NCBI GenBank assembly: GCA_026990815.1
Contig: JALXCS010000230.1
Coordinates: 1 to 15,744 of the forward strand
Direction of reading: 5' to 3'
DNA: 15,744 nucleotides
From: Methylomonas sp.
GTDB taxonomy: Bacteria; Pseudomonadota; Gammaproteobacteria; Methylococcales; Methylomonadaceae
The notes beneath the pieces were generated by a model. That model did no database searches, was not told the origin of the DNA, and saw only the letters and a list, made by a program, of their open reading frames with translations. Shown here piece after piece: positions 1-7,962 of this stretch (the first letter of the stretch is position 1; every line of letters begins with the position of its first letter). A program made the position numbers and the translations under genes.

Positions 1-42
1 GACCACCCCACAAGTTAATTTTTAACATTCCGAATATTAAAG

Positions 43-1041
43 TTATAGTTCCAATAGGTTATTGGCAATTTCAATGATCTGATTTTCATCAATATCTTTG
101 ATAGAAAAATCATTTTTGTCTAATTTATATGGATTTATCTTAGATGGAGACTTGATAACACGGTTGATCTCTGTTTCATAAACCCGGCTAACAGGCGTCG
201 GGCCAAAAATGGTGATGGAAGGTCTGTTCAATGCCCAAGCCATATGTGTTGGCCCGGTATCATTGCCGATAACCAAATCGGATTTGGCAATCGCTGCCTT
301 TAACGAATTCAAGTCCATTTTTGGCATTGCTTTGATATTTTCCGCACGATTTTCTAGCCATTTAGCAACTGCTTGCTCTTGCTCGCTACCCCAAACTGCA
401 AGACAATTTATCGGTAAATTTTTTGCTATTTTTAAAAATTTTTGCTTTGGGTAATTTTTACTTTCCCAGCTTGATCCAACAACAAAAATAACGTTTTTTT
501 TATTAGCTCTAAAATACTCATAAATCTCAGCGCTTTCATTTTTATAAAATAAAAATGGCGTTTTAGCAAAAAGTTGTTCAGGTGAAATTTCAAAACCTAG
601 CGGCCTGGATAAAATATAACTATTTCTGTCTATAGTATTTTTTTCATAACTGCAGGCTATTTTTTGGTCATAAAAAAATGCAGCAAAACTTTCACGAGAA
701 GAAGCGCTATCAAAACCAAACACCTTTCCACCAAGCAGTTTGCCAACCACTGAAGACTTAATTAAACTTTGGGCATCGATAACCAGATCATAGTGATTGT
801 TTGCGTAACTTTTTATCTTCAAATATTCATTAAAAATTTTCAGTTTGTTCAGCTTTATACTTTGTAAATTGACCGTTAATATGCGACTAAGATCTGAATT
901 ATGGCGCAAAATTTCCGAAAATTTTTCTTCAACAATCCAGTCAATTTCAATGCCCGGGTTTGACTGCCTGATAAATTGTAATCCAACCATTGCGTGAATA
1001 ATATCGCCCAAGGCTGAAAGCTTGACTATCGCAATACGCAT
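43..1041 (-). CDS. waaC: Lipopolysaccharide heptosyltransferase I
   Basis: Glycosyltransferase family 9 protein of 332 aa, a normal length for WaaC. It adds the first L-glycero-D-manno-heptose from ADP-heptose to Kdo on lipid A, at the cytoplasmic face of the inner membrane. The N-terminus (MRIAIVKLSALGDIIHA) is the typical WaaC opening, with the LGD-I-H loop near residues 11-16. The C-terminal Rossmann half carries GNDTGPTHMAWAL (about residues 258-270) followed by IFGPT, the ADP-heptose binding signature of the family. The start is ATG, 9 nt after the waaF stop, with a GGAG about 12 nt upstream, so translation is probably coupled to waaF. It is the last gene of the glnE-ilvE-waaF-waaC cluster visible here. 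The WaaC/WaaF split rests on the N-terminal and GNDTGPTH motifs and on having both paralogs side by side. Confidence 0.93.
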   Translation of the reverse strand: MRIAIVKLSALGDIIHAMVGLQFIRQSNPGIEIDWIVEEKFSEILRHNSDLSRILTVNLQSIKLNKLKIFNEYLKIKSYANNHYDLVIDAQSLIKSSVVGKLLGGKVFGFDSASSRESFAAFFYDQKIACSYEKNTIDRNSYILSRPLGFEISPEQLFAKTPFLFYKNESAEIYEYFRANKKNVIFVVGSSWESKNYPKQKFLKIAKNLPINCLAVWGSEQEQAVAKWLENRAENIKAMPKMDLNSLKAAIAKSDLVIGNDTGPTHMAWALNRPSITIFGPTPVSRVYETEINRVIKSPSKINPYKLDKNDFSIKDIDENQIIEIANNLLEL

Positions 1042-1050
1042 TTGACCAGG

Positions 1051-2058
1051 CTACTCCATCACCGACAAAACTTGTTTGGCCGTTATCCGGGTCAAACAAT
1101 GATAATGTCCATAAACACATTCTCTTGCAAAACATGGAGAACAAGACATGTGCAAATTAATCACCACTGCTTTCTCATTTAATGGCGGGGTGAATTTCGG
1201 ATCGCTGGAACCATAGACAGCTACCACTTTTTTATCCAAAGCTGCAGCCACATGCATTAATCCCGAATCATTACTGACAACCACTTTAGCCAGCGACATT
1301 AAATCAATCACTTCCGCCATCGTTGTCAAACCGCTAAAATCACAGCACTGATTTCCGGTTTTCTGATTGATTTCCGCTGTTATAATTTTGTCCTTTTCAG
1401 AACCCAATAACCACACCTGCCAGCCATCAGCAATTTTTTGCTCAGCAACTTCGGCATAATGACTTGATGGCCAGCGTTTAGCTGGACCATATTCAGCCCC
1501 AGGACAGAGTGCCAAAATCTTTTTATCAATCGCTACACGAAATTTTTTTGCTGTTTCCTCAACGGTTTTATTATTTATTTTAAGAACTGGCGGTATATAT
1601 TTAGGAGGCAGATCCTGCGTCTCCCCATCAGCCAAGGCCACAAAACGCTGAACAGTCATCGTCAAGACCGATTTATTCAGCTTCCTGGCATCATTTAATA
1701 ACCCCCAGCGCATCTCGCCAATGTAACCTGTTCGACGCGGGATTTTGGCAAAAAATGGAATCAGCGCCGATTTCCAGGAATTTGGAAGCACAATAGCCTG
1801 AGCATATCCTGAAGATCTTAGTTTTTTACCTAACTTATATCGGTCGACCAAACCAAATTGCCCCCGGCCTACCGGCATGGCAATGCTCCCGGTCACCTCC
1901 GGCATTCGCTCTAATAAAGAAAACGTCCAGGAAGGCGCGAGCACATCAATTTGGCAGTCAGGATTATTTTTTTTTAAGGCGATAAACAGGCTTTGCGCCA
2001 TCACCATATCGCCTACCCAAGATGGACCTACAACCAGAATTTTTTCAGGTTGACTCAA
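1051..2058 (-). CDS. waaF: Lipopolysaccharide heptosyltransferase II
   Basis: Glycosyltransferase family 9 protein of 335 aa that transfers the second heptose of the LPS inner core from ADP-heptose onto heptose I. The opening KILVVGPSWVGDMVMAQSLF is diagnostic for WaaF. The distal half has LCPGAEYGPAKRWP (about 184-197), typical of the family's donor region, and VVSNDSGLMHVAAAL followed by VAVYGSSDP. Cysteines cluster near the C-terminus (CSPCFARECVYGHYHC), as in other WaaF proteins. The best start is TTG at 2058, because no ATG or GTG lies close enough to keep the conserved KILVVGPSWVGD opening; the ribosome binding site is weak. The stop of ilvE lies 3 nt upstream, so translational coupling is likely. 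Confidence 0.94.
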   Translation of the reverse strand: MSQPEKILVVGPSWVGDMVMAQSLFIALKKNNPDCQIDVLAPSWTFSLLERMPEVTGSIAMPVGRGQFGLVDRYKLGKKLRSSGYAQAIVLPNSWKSALIPFFAKIPRRTGYIGEMRWGLLNDARKLNKSVLTMTVQRFVALADGETQDLPPKYIPPVLKINNKTVEETAKKFRVAIDKKILALCPGAEYGPAKRWPSSHYAEVAEQKIADGWQVWLLGSEKDKIITAEINQKTGNQCCDFSGLTTMAEVIDLMSLAKVVVSNDSGLMHVAAALDKKVVAVYGSSDPKFTPPLNEKAVVINLHMSCSPCFARECVYGHYHCLTRITAKQVLSVME

Positions 2059-2061
2059 AAT

Positions 2062-2985
2062 TTACGCCACGTAACTTAACCACTCCTCATGATCTTCACG
2101 GCGACCATGAACATAATCAAAATAGAGTGACTGTAACTTTTCAGTGATTGGCCCCCGCGTGCCATGACCAATTGCCCGGTCATCCAGTTCCCTGATCGGT
2201 GTCACTTCAGCAGCAGAACCCGTAAAAAACGCCTCATCCGCCACATAAATTTCGTCACGGGTTATTCGTTTTTCAATAACCTCGTAACCGCATTTCTGAG
2301 CAATTGCGATTAATGTATCACGCGTAATTCCTTCAAGTGCGGAAGTCGTTTCCGGCGTATAAATTTTGCCATTTCTGACAATAAACAAATTTTCGCCGCT
2401 GCCCTCAGCCGCATAACCTTCATGGTCCAGCAACAATGCCTCATCATAACCCGTCGAAATAGCCTCTTGAAGCGCCAGAATGGAATTTAAATAATTTCCG
2501 TTTGCTTTAGCCTTGCACATGGTGCTGTTAACATGATTTCGGGTATAAGATGAAGTTCTGATGCGAATGCCCTTTTCCAGATTTTCAGCACCTAAATATG
2601 CCCCCCATTCCCAGGCAGCAACCATGGTATGTACCTTCAAGTTATCTGCTCGAATTCCCATACCTTCCGAGCCATAAAAACACATGGTTCTGATGTATGC
2701 ATTATCCAGCTTGTTTCTACAAATCGCTTGTTTTTGAACTTGATTCAGTTCATCTTTGGAAAACTCAATGCGCATGTTCAATATATGGGCAGAACGAAAC
2801 AACCTGTCGGTATGCTCAACCAATTTAAAAATGGCCGTCCCTTTTTTTGCATGATATGCACGTAAACCTTCAAATACACCTGCGCCATAATGAAAAGTAT
2901 GCGTTAAAACATGGACCTTGGCCTCCCGCCATTCAACCCATTCACCATCTAACCATATAAAACCATCACGATCATCCATCGACAT
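2062..2985 (-). CDS. ilvE: Branched-chain amino acid aminotransferase
   Basis: Fold-type IV PLP aminotransferase of 307 aa, full length for IlvE. It catalyses the last step of leucine, isoleucine and valine synthesis, transferring the amino group of glutamate to the matching 2-oxo acid in the cytosol. Visible motifs are HTFHYGAGVFEGLRAY (about 29-44), the PLP-lysine region CKAKANGNYLNS with the likely Schiff-base Lys160, and the phosphate-binding EGSGENLF (194-201) and LEGITRDT (217-224). The ATG at 2985 is preceded by GGAGG with 7 nt spacing, the best ribosome binding site in this cluster. The gene follows glnE by 35 nt and precedes waaF by 3 nt, so it is probably in one transcript with them. 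D-amino-acid aminotransferase and ADC lyase are less likely given the length and motifs. Confidence 0.95.
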   Translation of the reverse strand: MSMDDRDGFIWLDGEWVEWREAKVHVLTHTFHYGAGVFEGLRAYHAKKGTAIFKLVEHTDRLFRSAHILNMRIEFSKDELNQVQKQAICRNKLDNAYIRTMCFYGSEGMGIRADNLKVHTMVAAWEWGAYLGAENLEKGIRIRTSSYTRNHVNSTMCKAKANGNYLNSILALQEAISTGYDEALLLDHEGYAAEGSGENLFIVRNGKIYTPETTSALEGITRDTLIAIAQKCGYEVIEKRITRDEIYVADEAFFTGSAAEVTPIRELDDRAIGHGTRGPITEKLQSLYFDYVHGRREDHEEWLSYVA

Positions 2986-2992
2986 TTATTTT

Positions 2993-2997
2993 CCTCC
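2993..2997 (-). promoter_or_regulatory. ribosome binding site of ilvE
   Basis: GGAGG on the minus strand, 7 nt before the ATG at 2985. It decides between this ATG and an in-frame ATG two codons further in, favouring the upstream one. Confidence 0.7.
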
Positions 2998-3020
2998 AGG
3001 ATTTTTCACTCAAGCACCAG

Positions 3021-5882
3021 TTACTCCATTACCTCATGCCAAATTCGTTTAACTTTTTCTCGAAGACCACAATATTTATGCGCCTCCACCTGTGCTTTTC
3101 TACCTTGCAAAATCTCTCTATGACCTCGATCCCTAAAAGTACAATAAGCCTCTTTCAAAATACTTGATGCTTGCTCGGAAATGAATCCTTGCTTAGCTAA
3201 TTCCTCAAGTAAGTGTACATTGTCAGTATAGGCCAAAAGCTTGGGATTTTTAGAAGCTAAAGCCAATACTCCGAATTGTACTATAAACTCAATATCTGCA
3301 ATACCGCCTTCGCTTTGTTTGAGATCAAATATTTCATTGCTGATAGATTGGTTACTGCGCATTTTTTCACGCATTTCATAAACTTCTTGCTTCAATACAT
3401 TGTAATCTCTAGATAAAGAAAGAATTTTTGCTCTAATTTTTTCGAACTGATTTTTTAATTGAAAATCACCCGCTACAAAGCGCCCCCTGACAAGTGCCTG
3501 ATGCTCCCAAGTCCAGGCATCTTTTTCCATATAACCTCCATAAGCCTCAACATGACTGACTAATAACCCTGAATTACCACTTGGCCGCAAACGCATATCT
3601 ACTTCATATAATAATCCGGACAGCATTTTGGTATTTAGCATACTCATGACTTTCTGACCCATTCGCCCATAAAACTGCATCACGCTAATGGGTTTTTCAC
3701 CATCAGTCAAGGCATTGCCATTCGAATAGTCACACAAAAATACCAAATCAAGATCAGAACCGTAACCAAGCTCCAGACCACCCAATTTACCAAAGCCAAT
3801 CACTGCAAAACCTAACACCGAATTATTACTATTAGAACCAGCAGGAGAACCATGTTTATTGGTTAAACTCAGCCAAACCTGCTTTAAGACTTCGTGTAAA
3901 ATAACCTCAGCGATATAAGTCAAATAATCGCTGACTCGCATCAGTGGAATAACGCCCATAATATCCGCAGCAGCAACATGGAGCACACTGATATGCTTGA
4001 ACTTTCTTAACGCATACATCAATTGCTCGACATCAGTGGTATCAATTGCAACCAACATTTTTTGCAAGCGCCCGGCCAATTCAGTTCTATCCATTGGCTC
4101 ATACAAAGACCGAGGATCAAGCAATTCATCAAACAATACTGGATATTTCGCCAGATAATCGCAAATCCAGGTACTCGCCGAAGATAAGCGCACTAATTGC
4201 GTTAATGCATCAGGATTTTCAACCAATAAAGCAAGATACACATTTCTTCCCGCCACTTTTTCCAGCAAGGCGGTAATCCTTTTTAATGTTTGATCCGGAT
4301 TTTCTTGAATTGAGACTTCATGCAACAATTTAGGCATTAAACGATCAACAACCGATCTTCCTTTTGTTGTCATTTTTTCCAAACCGCTTGATGATTTAAA
4401 GTTCTCAATCAACTGATAACTTTCTTCGGGACTTTTAAAACCAAGTTTTCCCAGTTCGCCCACTAATTGACCAATTTCGGCTTTTGCGGCCCATATAATT
4501 TCTCCTGAAAATTGTTCCTTCTCATCATTCGTTAAAGAAAAAACCTGTTCAAAAACACCATGAACTTGCTGGCGCACACGATCTAATTCGTGTTTGAAGC
4601 TCCCCCAATCCGAATACCCCATGGCATATGTGAGGCTCAAACGCCCTACTTCATCCCTTGGCAAATCGTGCGTTTGCCTGTCCTGGTACTGTTGAATATG
4701 ATTTTCGACTTTTCGCAAAAAAACGTAAGAATGTTGTAAATTCTTGGCATCATTTTCCGGCAACAACCCAGTCGAACCTAAAATTCCCAAAACTTTCAGG
4801 ATTCTCCGTTCTTGAAGCTGAATTTCATTGCCGCCCCGGATTAACTGGAAAGCCTGACCGATAAACTCAATTTCCCGAATTCCACCCGCCCCAAGCTTGA
4901 TATTATCCAGCCTGTCTTTACGTCGTAATTCCTGAATAATCTGAAATTTTAATGATCTTAATTCTTCAAATGCTCCGTAATCCAAATATCTCCGATAAAC
5001 AAACGGCTTTATCATTGCCATGAATTTCCTGCCTGTTTCGACATCTCCTGCCACCGGCCTAACTTTAATCATCGCATAGCGTTCCCATTCTCTTGCCTGA
5101 GTTTGGTAATAATTTTCCATTCCATCGAGGGTCATAACTAATGGACCACTGGAACCAAATGGCCTTAATCGCGTATCAGTTCTGAACACAAATCCCTCTG
5201 CTGTCACTTCATCTAAAACTTTAACCAACTGTTGTGCCAAACGGGTAAAAAACTCACCATAGGTAGTATTCTTCCTGTCAGATAATTCTCCATCTTCTTC
5301 GTAACAAAAAATCAAATCAATGTCTGAAGAAAAATTTAACTCCCAGGCCCCCAGCTTTCCCATCCCCAACACAACAAGTTGTTGCTCAGACCCGTCAGCT
5401 TTAACAGGAACCCCCTTTAATCGGCAAGCCTCTTGATGCAATTGTGCTAAAGCTGTTTGGATACAAGTTTCTGCTAAAGAGGTTAAATCAGACAAAGTCT
5501 CATCCAAATCCGCCCAGCCCGCCAGGTCTCGCCAGGCAATTCTTATCATTTCCTGACATCTGAATTCTCTAAGCGCTGGCCCCAGCTCTTTTGAGGACAA
5601 TAACTTTTGAAGCAACTGCTCATAATCCTCGTTTGCCACATTTGAAAATAAACGCCCGGATTCACACAAGCCAATCAACAAATACGGTTTTTTAATACAG
5701 TTTTCAACAACAAATTGACTGCACGCAAATACTTTTGCAAGGGATAATATAAAGTCCTTTTTTTGGCCGTAATTGATTTCTTCCAAATTATTACTGAAAA
5801 AAAACTGCTGAATATTTTCTCGGGTTTTAGTCTGCAACTTTTCTGGCAGAAATTTAACACCTAATAATGCTTGATCCGACAT
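3021..5882 (-). CDS. glnE: Glutamine synthetase adenylyltransferase / deadenylase
   Basis: Bifunctional enzyme of 953 aa, the usual length, that adenylylates (inactivates) and deadenylylates glutamine synthetase in response to PII protein and glutamine. Two nucleotidyltransferase domains are seen. The N-terminal deadenylase has GMGKLGAWELNFSSDIDL (173-190, metal-binding D187 and D189). The C-terminal adenylylase has GFGKLGGLELGYGSDLDL (about 696-713, D710 and D712). Each is followed by a helical GlnD-like segment with the repeated signatures GGIREIEFI and GGIADIEFI. The N-terminal domain also has RLRPFGSSGPL and the C-terminal one RLRPSGNSGLL, the matching acceptor loops. The ATG at 5882 has no strong ribosome binding site. 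It is the first gene of the cluster with ilvE and the two heptosyltransferases. Its promoter must lie in the short stretch next to an eroded insertion sequence remnant ending near 5930. Confidence 0.96.
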   Translation of the reverse strand: MSDQALLGVKFLPEKLQTKTRENIQQFFFSNNLEEINYGQKKDFILSLAKVFACSQFVVENCIKKPYLLIGLCESGRLFSNVANEDYEQLLQKLLSSKELGPALREFRCQEMIRIAWRDLAGWADLDETLSDLTSLAETCIQTALAQLHQEACRLKGVPVKADGSEQQLVVLGMGKLGAWELNFSSDIDLIFCYEEDGELSDRKNTTYGEFFTRLAQQLVKVLDEVTAEGFVFRTDTRLRPFGSSGPLVMTLDGMENYYQTQAREWERYAMIKVRPVAGDVETGRKFMAMIKPFVYRRYLDYGAFEELRSLKFQIIQELRRKDRLDNIKLGAGGIREIEFIGQAFQLIRGGNEIQLQERRILKVLGILGSTGLLPENDAKNLQHSYVFLRKVENHIQQYQDRQTHDLPRDEVGRLSLTYAMGYSDWGSFKHELDRVRQQVHGVFEQVFSLTNDEKEQFSGEIIWAAKAEIGQLVGELGKLGFKSPEESYQLIENFKSSSGLEKMTTKGRSVVDRLMPKLLHEVSIQENPDQTLKRITALLEKVAGRNVYLALLVENPDALTQLVRLSSASTWICDYLAKYPVLFDELLDPRSLYEPMDRTELAGRLQKMLVAIDTTDVEQLMYALRKFKHISVLHVAAADIMGVIPLMRVSDYLTYIAEVILHEVLKQVWLSLTNKHGSPAGSNSNNSVLGFAVIGFGKLGGLELGYGSDLDLVFLCDYSNGNALTDGEKPISVMQFYGRMGQKVMSMLNTKMLSGLLYEVDMRLRPSGNSGLLVSHVEAYGGYMEKDAWTWEHQALVRGRFVAGDFQLKNQFEKIRAKILSLSRDYNVLKQEVYEMREKMRSNQSISNEIFDLKQSEGGIADIEFIVQFGVLALASKNPKLLAYTDNVHLLEELAKQGFISEQASSILKEAYCTFRDRGHREILQGRKAQVEAHKYCGLREKVKRIWHEVME

Positions 5883-5929
5883 AGACGGGTTCTTTGAAGA
5901 TAAATAACCATTATCTTATCAAGTAATTA

Positions 5930-6178
5930 CTAGAAAAGTATCCCATAGAGTTGAACCTCCAGGGCAAACGCATTAAAACTATCCATCGAACAGAACCTTA
6001 TACGACATTCATCTTCTCTAAACGTCACATCCAGACACCAGTGCAAACTGTTTTCAATCTCCCAGTGACTTCGCACCACCTGCGTGGAAACCTTGGCGTC
6101 AGCATGGATGGAGCCAATAAAATAACTGATTTCAGTGGTGATTTGTTCTGCTATCGTGCATTCGCTATTAGACGACAA
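5930..6178 (-). pseudogene. ISAs1-type transposase C-terminal remnant
   Basis: An 82-codon open stretch in which about 45 residues look like the C-terminal catalytic end of ISAs1 family (DDE, Transposase_11-like) transposases: ISYFIGSIHADAK, then VVRSHWEIENSLHW, then CLDVTFREDECRIR. In intact members the segment continues with a helix reading roughly NFALLRHIALNLLK; here it diverges directly after ECRIR, and nothing upstream resembles the DDE N-terminal half. An in-frame stop lies just before the TTG at 6178. A full-length enzyme is about 370 aa, so this is a decayed end fragment. It sits 48 bp upstream of glnE and marks the left edge of the accessory patch. Family assignment is from recognised motifs only. 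Confidence 0.75.
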
Positions 6179-6271
6179 TCACCCTGTCCGGTCGGCGACA
6201 ATTATCTTGACCAGTTGAGTGAAACACCCGATAAACAAACTTTTCTAAAAAAGGAGGTTCATTTGTCTGGC

Positions 6272-6364
6272 TGACACATCACAAAGCGTATGTTTAAAAA
6301 TCCAATCATTTCGGATATAAATTCACTTTGCCTGTTGACAAGCGACGGTCATATAGATGTCAGC
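6272..6364. repeat. Left copy of a segmented direct repeat flanking the TetR/NTF2-like pair
   Basis: Starts with TGACACATCA (6272-6281), has AAAATCCA (6296-6303) and ends with GGTCATATAGATGTCAGC (6347-6364). The same three blocks occur in the same order and orientation at 7571-7620, where the spacers are shorter. The last block matches in 17 of 18 positions. The two copies bracket the tetR and NTF2-like genes. Confidence 0.6.
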
Positions 6365-6457
6365 TTTTTTATGGCTATTTTGTGCATACTTTCCGATGCC
6401 AACATTCGGGGCTGGGTAATTAGGCGTTGTGCTCCAATAATTGTTAAAATTATAGAT

Positions 6458-7021
6458 TCAAAGTAGCTTTTCAACTGCATTTTGCACCGATTGCAAGGTA
6501 TTGCAAGGATCTCGTTCATATTGGGCTCGAACAATAGCACCATCCACTATTAGACCAATCACTTCGGCAAGCTGCTCTTGTTTACTTGGTTTCAACAATA
6601 ATCGTTTTACGACATCTATCATATCATGTTTGTGGCGACGAGTAATTTCAACGATATCTGGATGTTCGCTACCTAGCTCACTTAAGCTATTAATAAATGC
6701 ACAACCGCGAAAATCTTCCTGCTCAAACCACTCTGCGAGTACAGGCACCAAAGCCGTTAAATTGCCACCATGACGAGTTAAAGAGTCACTAAACCAGGTC
6801 AGCCAGTGCTCATGCCGATACTCTAGGTATGCGCGTATCAGATCGTTTTTGCTGGGGAAGTGCCGATAGAATGTTACTTTCGTTACCTGTGCTTCCAAAA
6901 TGATCTTATCGATCCCCGTTGCTCGTATCCCGTCTTGGTAAAAAAGACGATGTGCCGTAAGCAAGAGGCGCTCGCGAGCTGATGGAACATCTTTCTTAGA
7001 GGAAGCGTTTAATGATTTCAT
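6458..7021 (-). CDS. TetR/AcrR family transcriptional regulator
   Basis: Protein of 187 aa, typical for TetR repressors. The N-terminal domain (residues 15-62) has the family pattern: a first helix around RLLLTAHRLFYQDG, then the helix-turn-helix TGIDKIILEAQVTKVTFYRHF (about 35-55) and SKNDLI. The C-terminal ligand and dimer domain is helical and contains EDFRGCAFINSLSEL, seen in regulators of the YcdC/NemR-like type. The ATG at 7021 lies only 10 bp from a perfect 18-bp palindrome, and a second palindrome with identical half-sites lies before the divergent NTF2-like gene. The regulator therefore probably represses both itself and that gene. No clear ribosome binding site precedes the ATG. The inducer cannot be told from sequence. 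Confidence 0.92.
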   Translation of the reverse strand: MKSLNASSKKDVPSARERLLLTAHRLFYQDGIRATGIDKIILEAQVTKVTFYRHFPSKNDLIRAYLEYRHEHWLTWFSDSLTRHGGNLTALVPVLAEWFEQEDFRGCAFINSLSELGSEHPDIVEITRRHKHDMIDVVKRLLLKPSKQEQLAEVIGLIVDGAIVRAQYERDPCNTLQSVQNAVEKLL

Positions 7022-7030
7022 TGTTAAAGT

Positions 7031-7048
7031 GTAGACAACTTTGTCTAC
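7031..7048. promoter_or_regulatory. TetR operator O1
   Basis: Perfect palindrome GTAGACA-ACTT-TGTCTAC, 10 bp upstream of the tetR ATG. It shares both 7-bp half-sites with O2, 36 bp away centre to centre. The TTGTCT inside it can serve as a -35 box for the NTF2-like gene, so binding would block that promoter and the tetR transcript start. Confidence 0.8.
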
Positions 7049-7073
7049 ATAGGCTAGAATTTATATGTAGACA
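7041..7073. promoter_or_regulatory. Overlapping divergent promoters of tetR and the NTF2-like gene
   Basis: The inner halves of the two operators form a larger inverted repeat, TGTCTACATA (7042-7051) and TATGTAGACA (7064-7073). Each strand can therefore be read as a TTGTCT or CTGTCT -35 box, a 17-bp spacer and a TATGTA -10 box, giving two nearly symmetric face-to-face promoters. The -35 match is modest, so the placement is a proposal. Confidence 0.5.
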
Positions 7074-7084
7074 GACCTGTCTAC
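7067..7084. promoter_or_regulatory. TetR operator O2
   Basis: Perfect palindrome GTAGACA-GACC-TGTCTAC, the same half-sites as O1 with a different 4-bp centre. It ends 10 bp before the AGGAG of the NTF2-like gene and covers its proposed -10 box. Confidence 0.8.
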
Positions 7085-7105
7085 TTACAGATTTAGGAGC
7101 CGACA

Positions 7106-7573
7106 ATGGAAAACAAACCACCTCTACCACCATTTACATCTGAAACCGCTACTAAAAAGGTACGCATGGCCGAGGATGCTTGGAATACTAGGGATCCCAA
7201 CAAGATTGTCCTTGTTTATACAGAAAACACGCGCTGGAGAAACCGAGTAGAGTTTCCGATAGGCCGCGAAGAGGTTCGTCAATTATTGCAACGGAAATGG
7301 GCGAAGGAATTGGATTACCGATTGATCAAGGAACTATGGGGGTGCCTCAGTAATCGCATCGCCGTACGATTTGCGTACGAATGGCACGATGACTCTAATC
7401 ACTGGTTCCGATCCTATGGTAATGAGAATTGGGAATTCAATGAACAGGGTTTTATGATGAGACGCTTTGCAAGCATCAATGACCTCCCAATAAAAGAATC
7501 TGAGCGGAAATTCTTCTGGCCACTTGGGCGTCGACCAGATGACCATCCAAGTTTAAGTGATCTGAACCTATGA
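7106..7573 (+). CDS. NTF2-like (SnoaL fold, DUF1348-type) protein
   Basis: Protein of 155 aa resembling the DUF1348 group of the nuclear transport factor 2-like superfamily, small cone-shaped alpha+beta proteins. The pattern is typical: an N-terminal helix AEDAWNTRDPNKIVLVYTENTRWRN, then REEVRQLLQRKWAKELDYRLIKELW, the strand region NRIAVRFAYEWHDDSNHWFRSYGNENWEF and a conserved end RRFASINDLPI followed by an FFWPLGRRPDDHP tail. No signal peptide or membrane segment is visible, so it should be cytosolic. The ATG has AGGAG 6 nt upstream. It is divergent from a TetR regulator with two shared operators and so is its likely target. The substrate, or whether it is catalytic at all, is unknown. Its stop codon falls in the right-hand flanking repeat. 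Confidence 0.85.
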   Translation: MENKPPLPPFTSETATKKVRMAEDAWNTRDPNKIVLVYTENTRWRNRVEFPIGREEVRQLLQRKWAKELDYRLIKELWGCLSNRIAVRFAYEWHDDSNHWFRSYGNENWEFNEQGFMMRRFASINDLPIKESERKFFWPLGRRPDDHPSLSDLNL

Positions 7574-7620
7574 CACATCAAAAATCCACGGTGCTTTTTG
7601 CGGGTCATATAGATGTTAGC
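7571..7620. repeat. Right copy of the segmented direct repeat
   Basis: Contains TGACACATCA (7571-7580), AAAATCCA (7581-7588) and GGTCATATAGATGTTAGC (7603-7620), the same blocks as 6272-6364 with less spacer DNA. The first block includes the stop codon of the NTF2-like gene; the last supplies the ATG of the chimeric fragment that follows. Confidence 0.6.
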
Positions 7621-7879
7621 CCTTGATTACCCAAATACTTCACGTAACACATCGGGCCGTTGCCCTAAGTGTCAACTTAGTTGTACAGATTGCGAGCATC
7701 AAATCTTTGTGCTGCATTCCTGTGGTCATCGGTATATTTCTGGCTGGATGAACTACTTTGGATTGAGTGAATTCTACCGCCCTGTTCCCGAACCGGATCA
7801 CTGGATTAGAAGACGGATACGCATGTGCTATTTAGAGCTTACTCAGAAAGTCTTAAAGCTAGCACCAACTATGTTGTGA
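7613..7879 (+). pseudogene. Chimeric remnant with group II intron maturase C-terminal region
   Basis: An 88-codon open frame made of unrelated pieces. Residues about 44-72 read GWMNYFGLSEFYRPVPEPDH and WIRRRIRMCY, which is the end of the maturase (GIIM) domain of bacterial group II intron reverse transcriptases. In intact proteins MCY is followed by a WKQW-type segment; here it passes directly into LELTQKVLKLAP, suggesting an internal deletion. The reverse transcriptase domains are absent. Residues about 17-41 contain a cysteine pattern (CPKCQ, CTDCEH, HSCGHR) reminiscent of the zinc-binding N-terminus of IS91-like transposases, but this is uncertain. The ATG lies inside the flanking repeat. 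No ribosome binding site is visible, and a functional protein is unlikely. No intron RNA domain V/VI was identified downstream. Confidence 0.6.
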
Positions 7880-7962
7880 TTTTTAAGTTGCTGAAAAGTA
7901 ATGAAGAAATTCATTTTATAACATACTTCACTGCTAAGTTTAGTAAGTTTGATACTCTCAAG

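Noticed and set aside
5951..6274. 107-codon open frame on the plus strand
   Set aside because: It is the antisense of the ISAs1 transposase remnant, whose minus-strand frame shows clear transposase motifs.
6365..6457. Possible integron attC site near GGCGTTGTGC after tetR
   Set aside because: No matching RYYYAAC/GTTRRRY pair with the expected internal structure was found.
6349..6543. 64-codon minus-strand frame over the end of tetR
   Set aside because: It overlaps the TetR coding end in another frame and shows no recognisable pattern.
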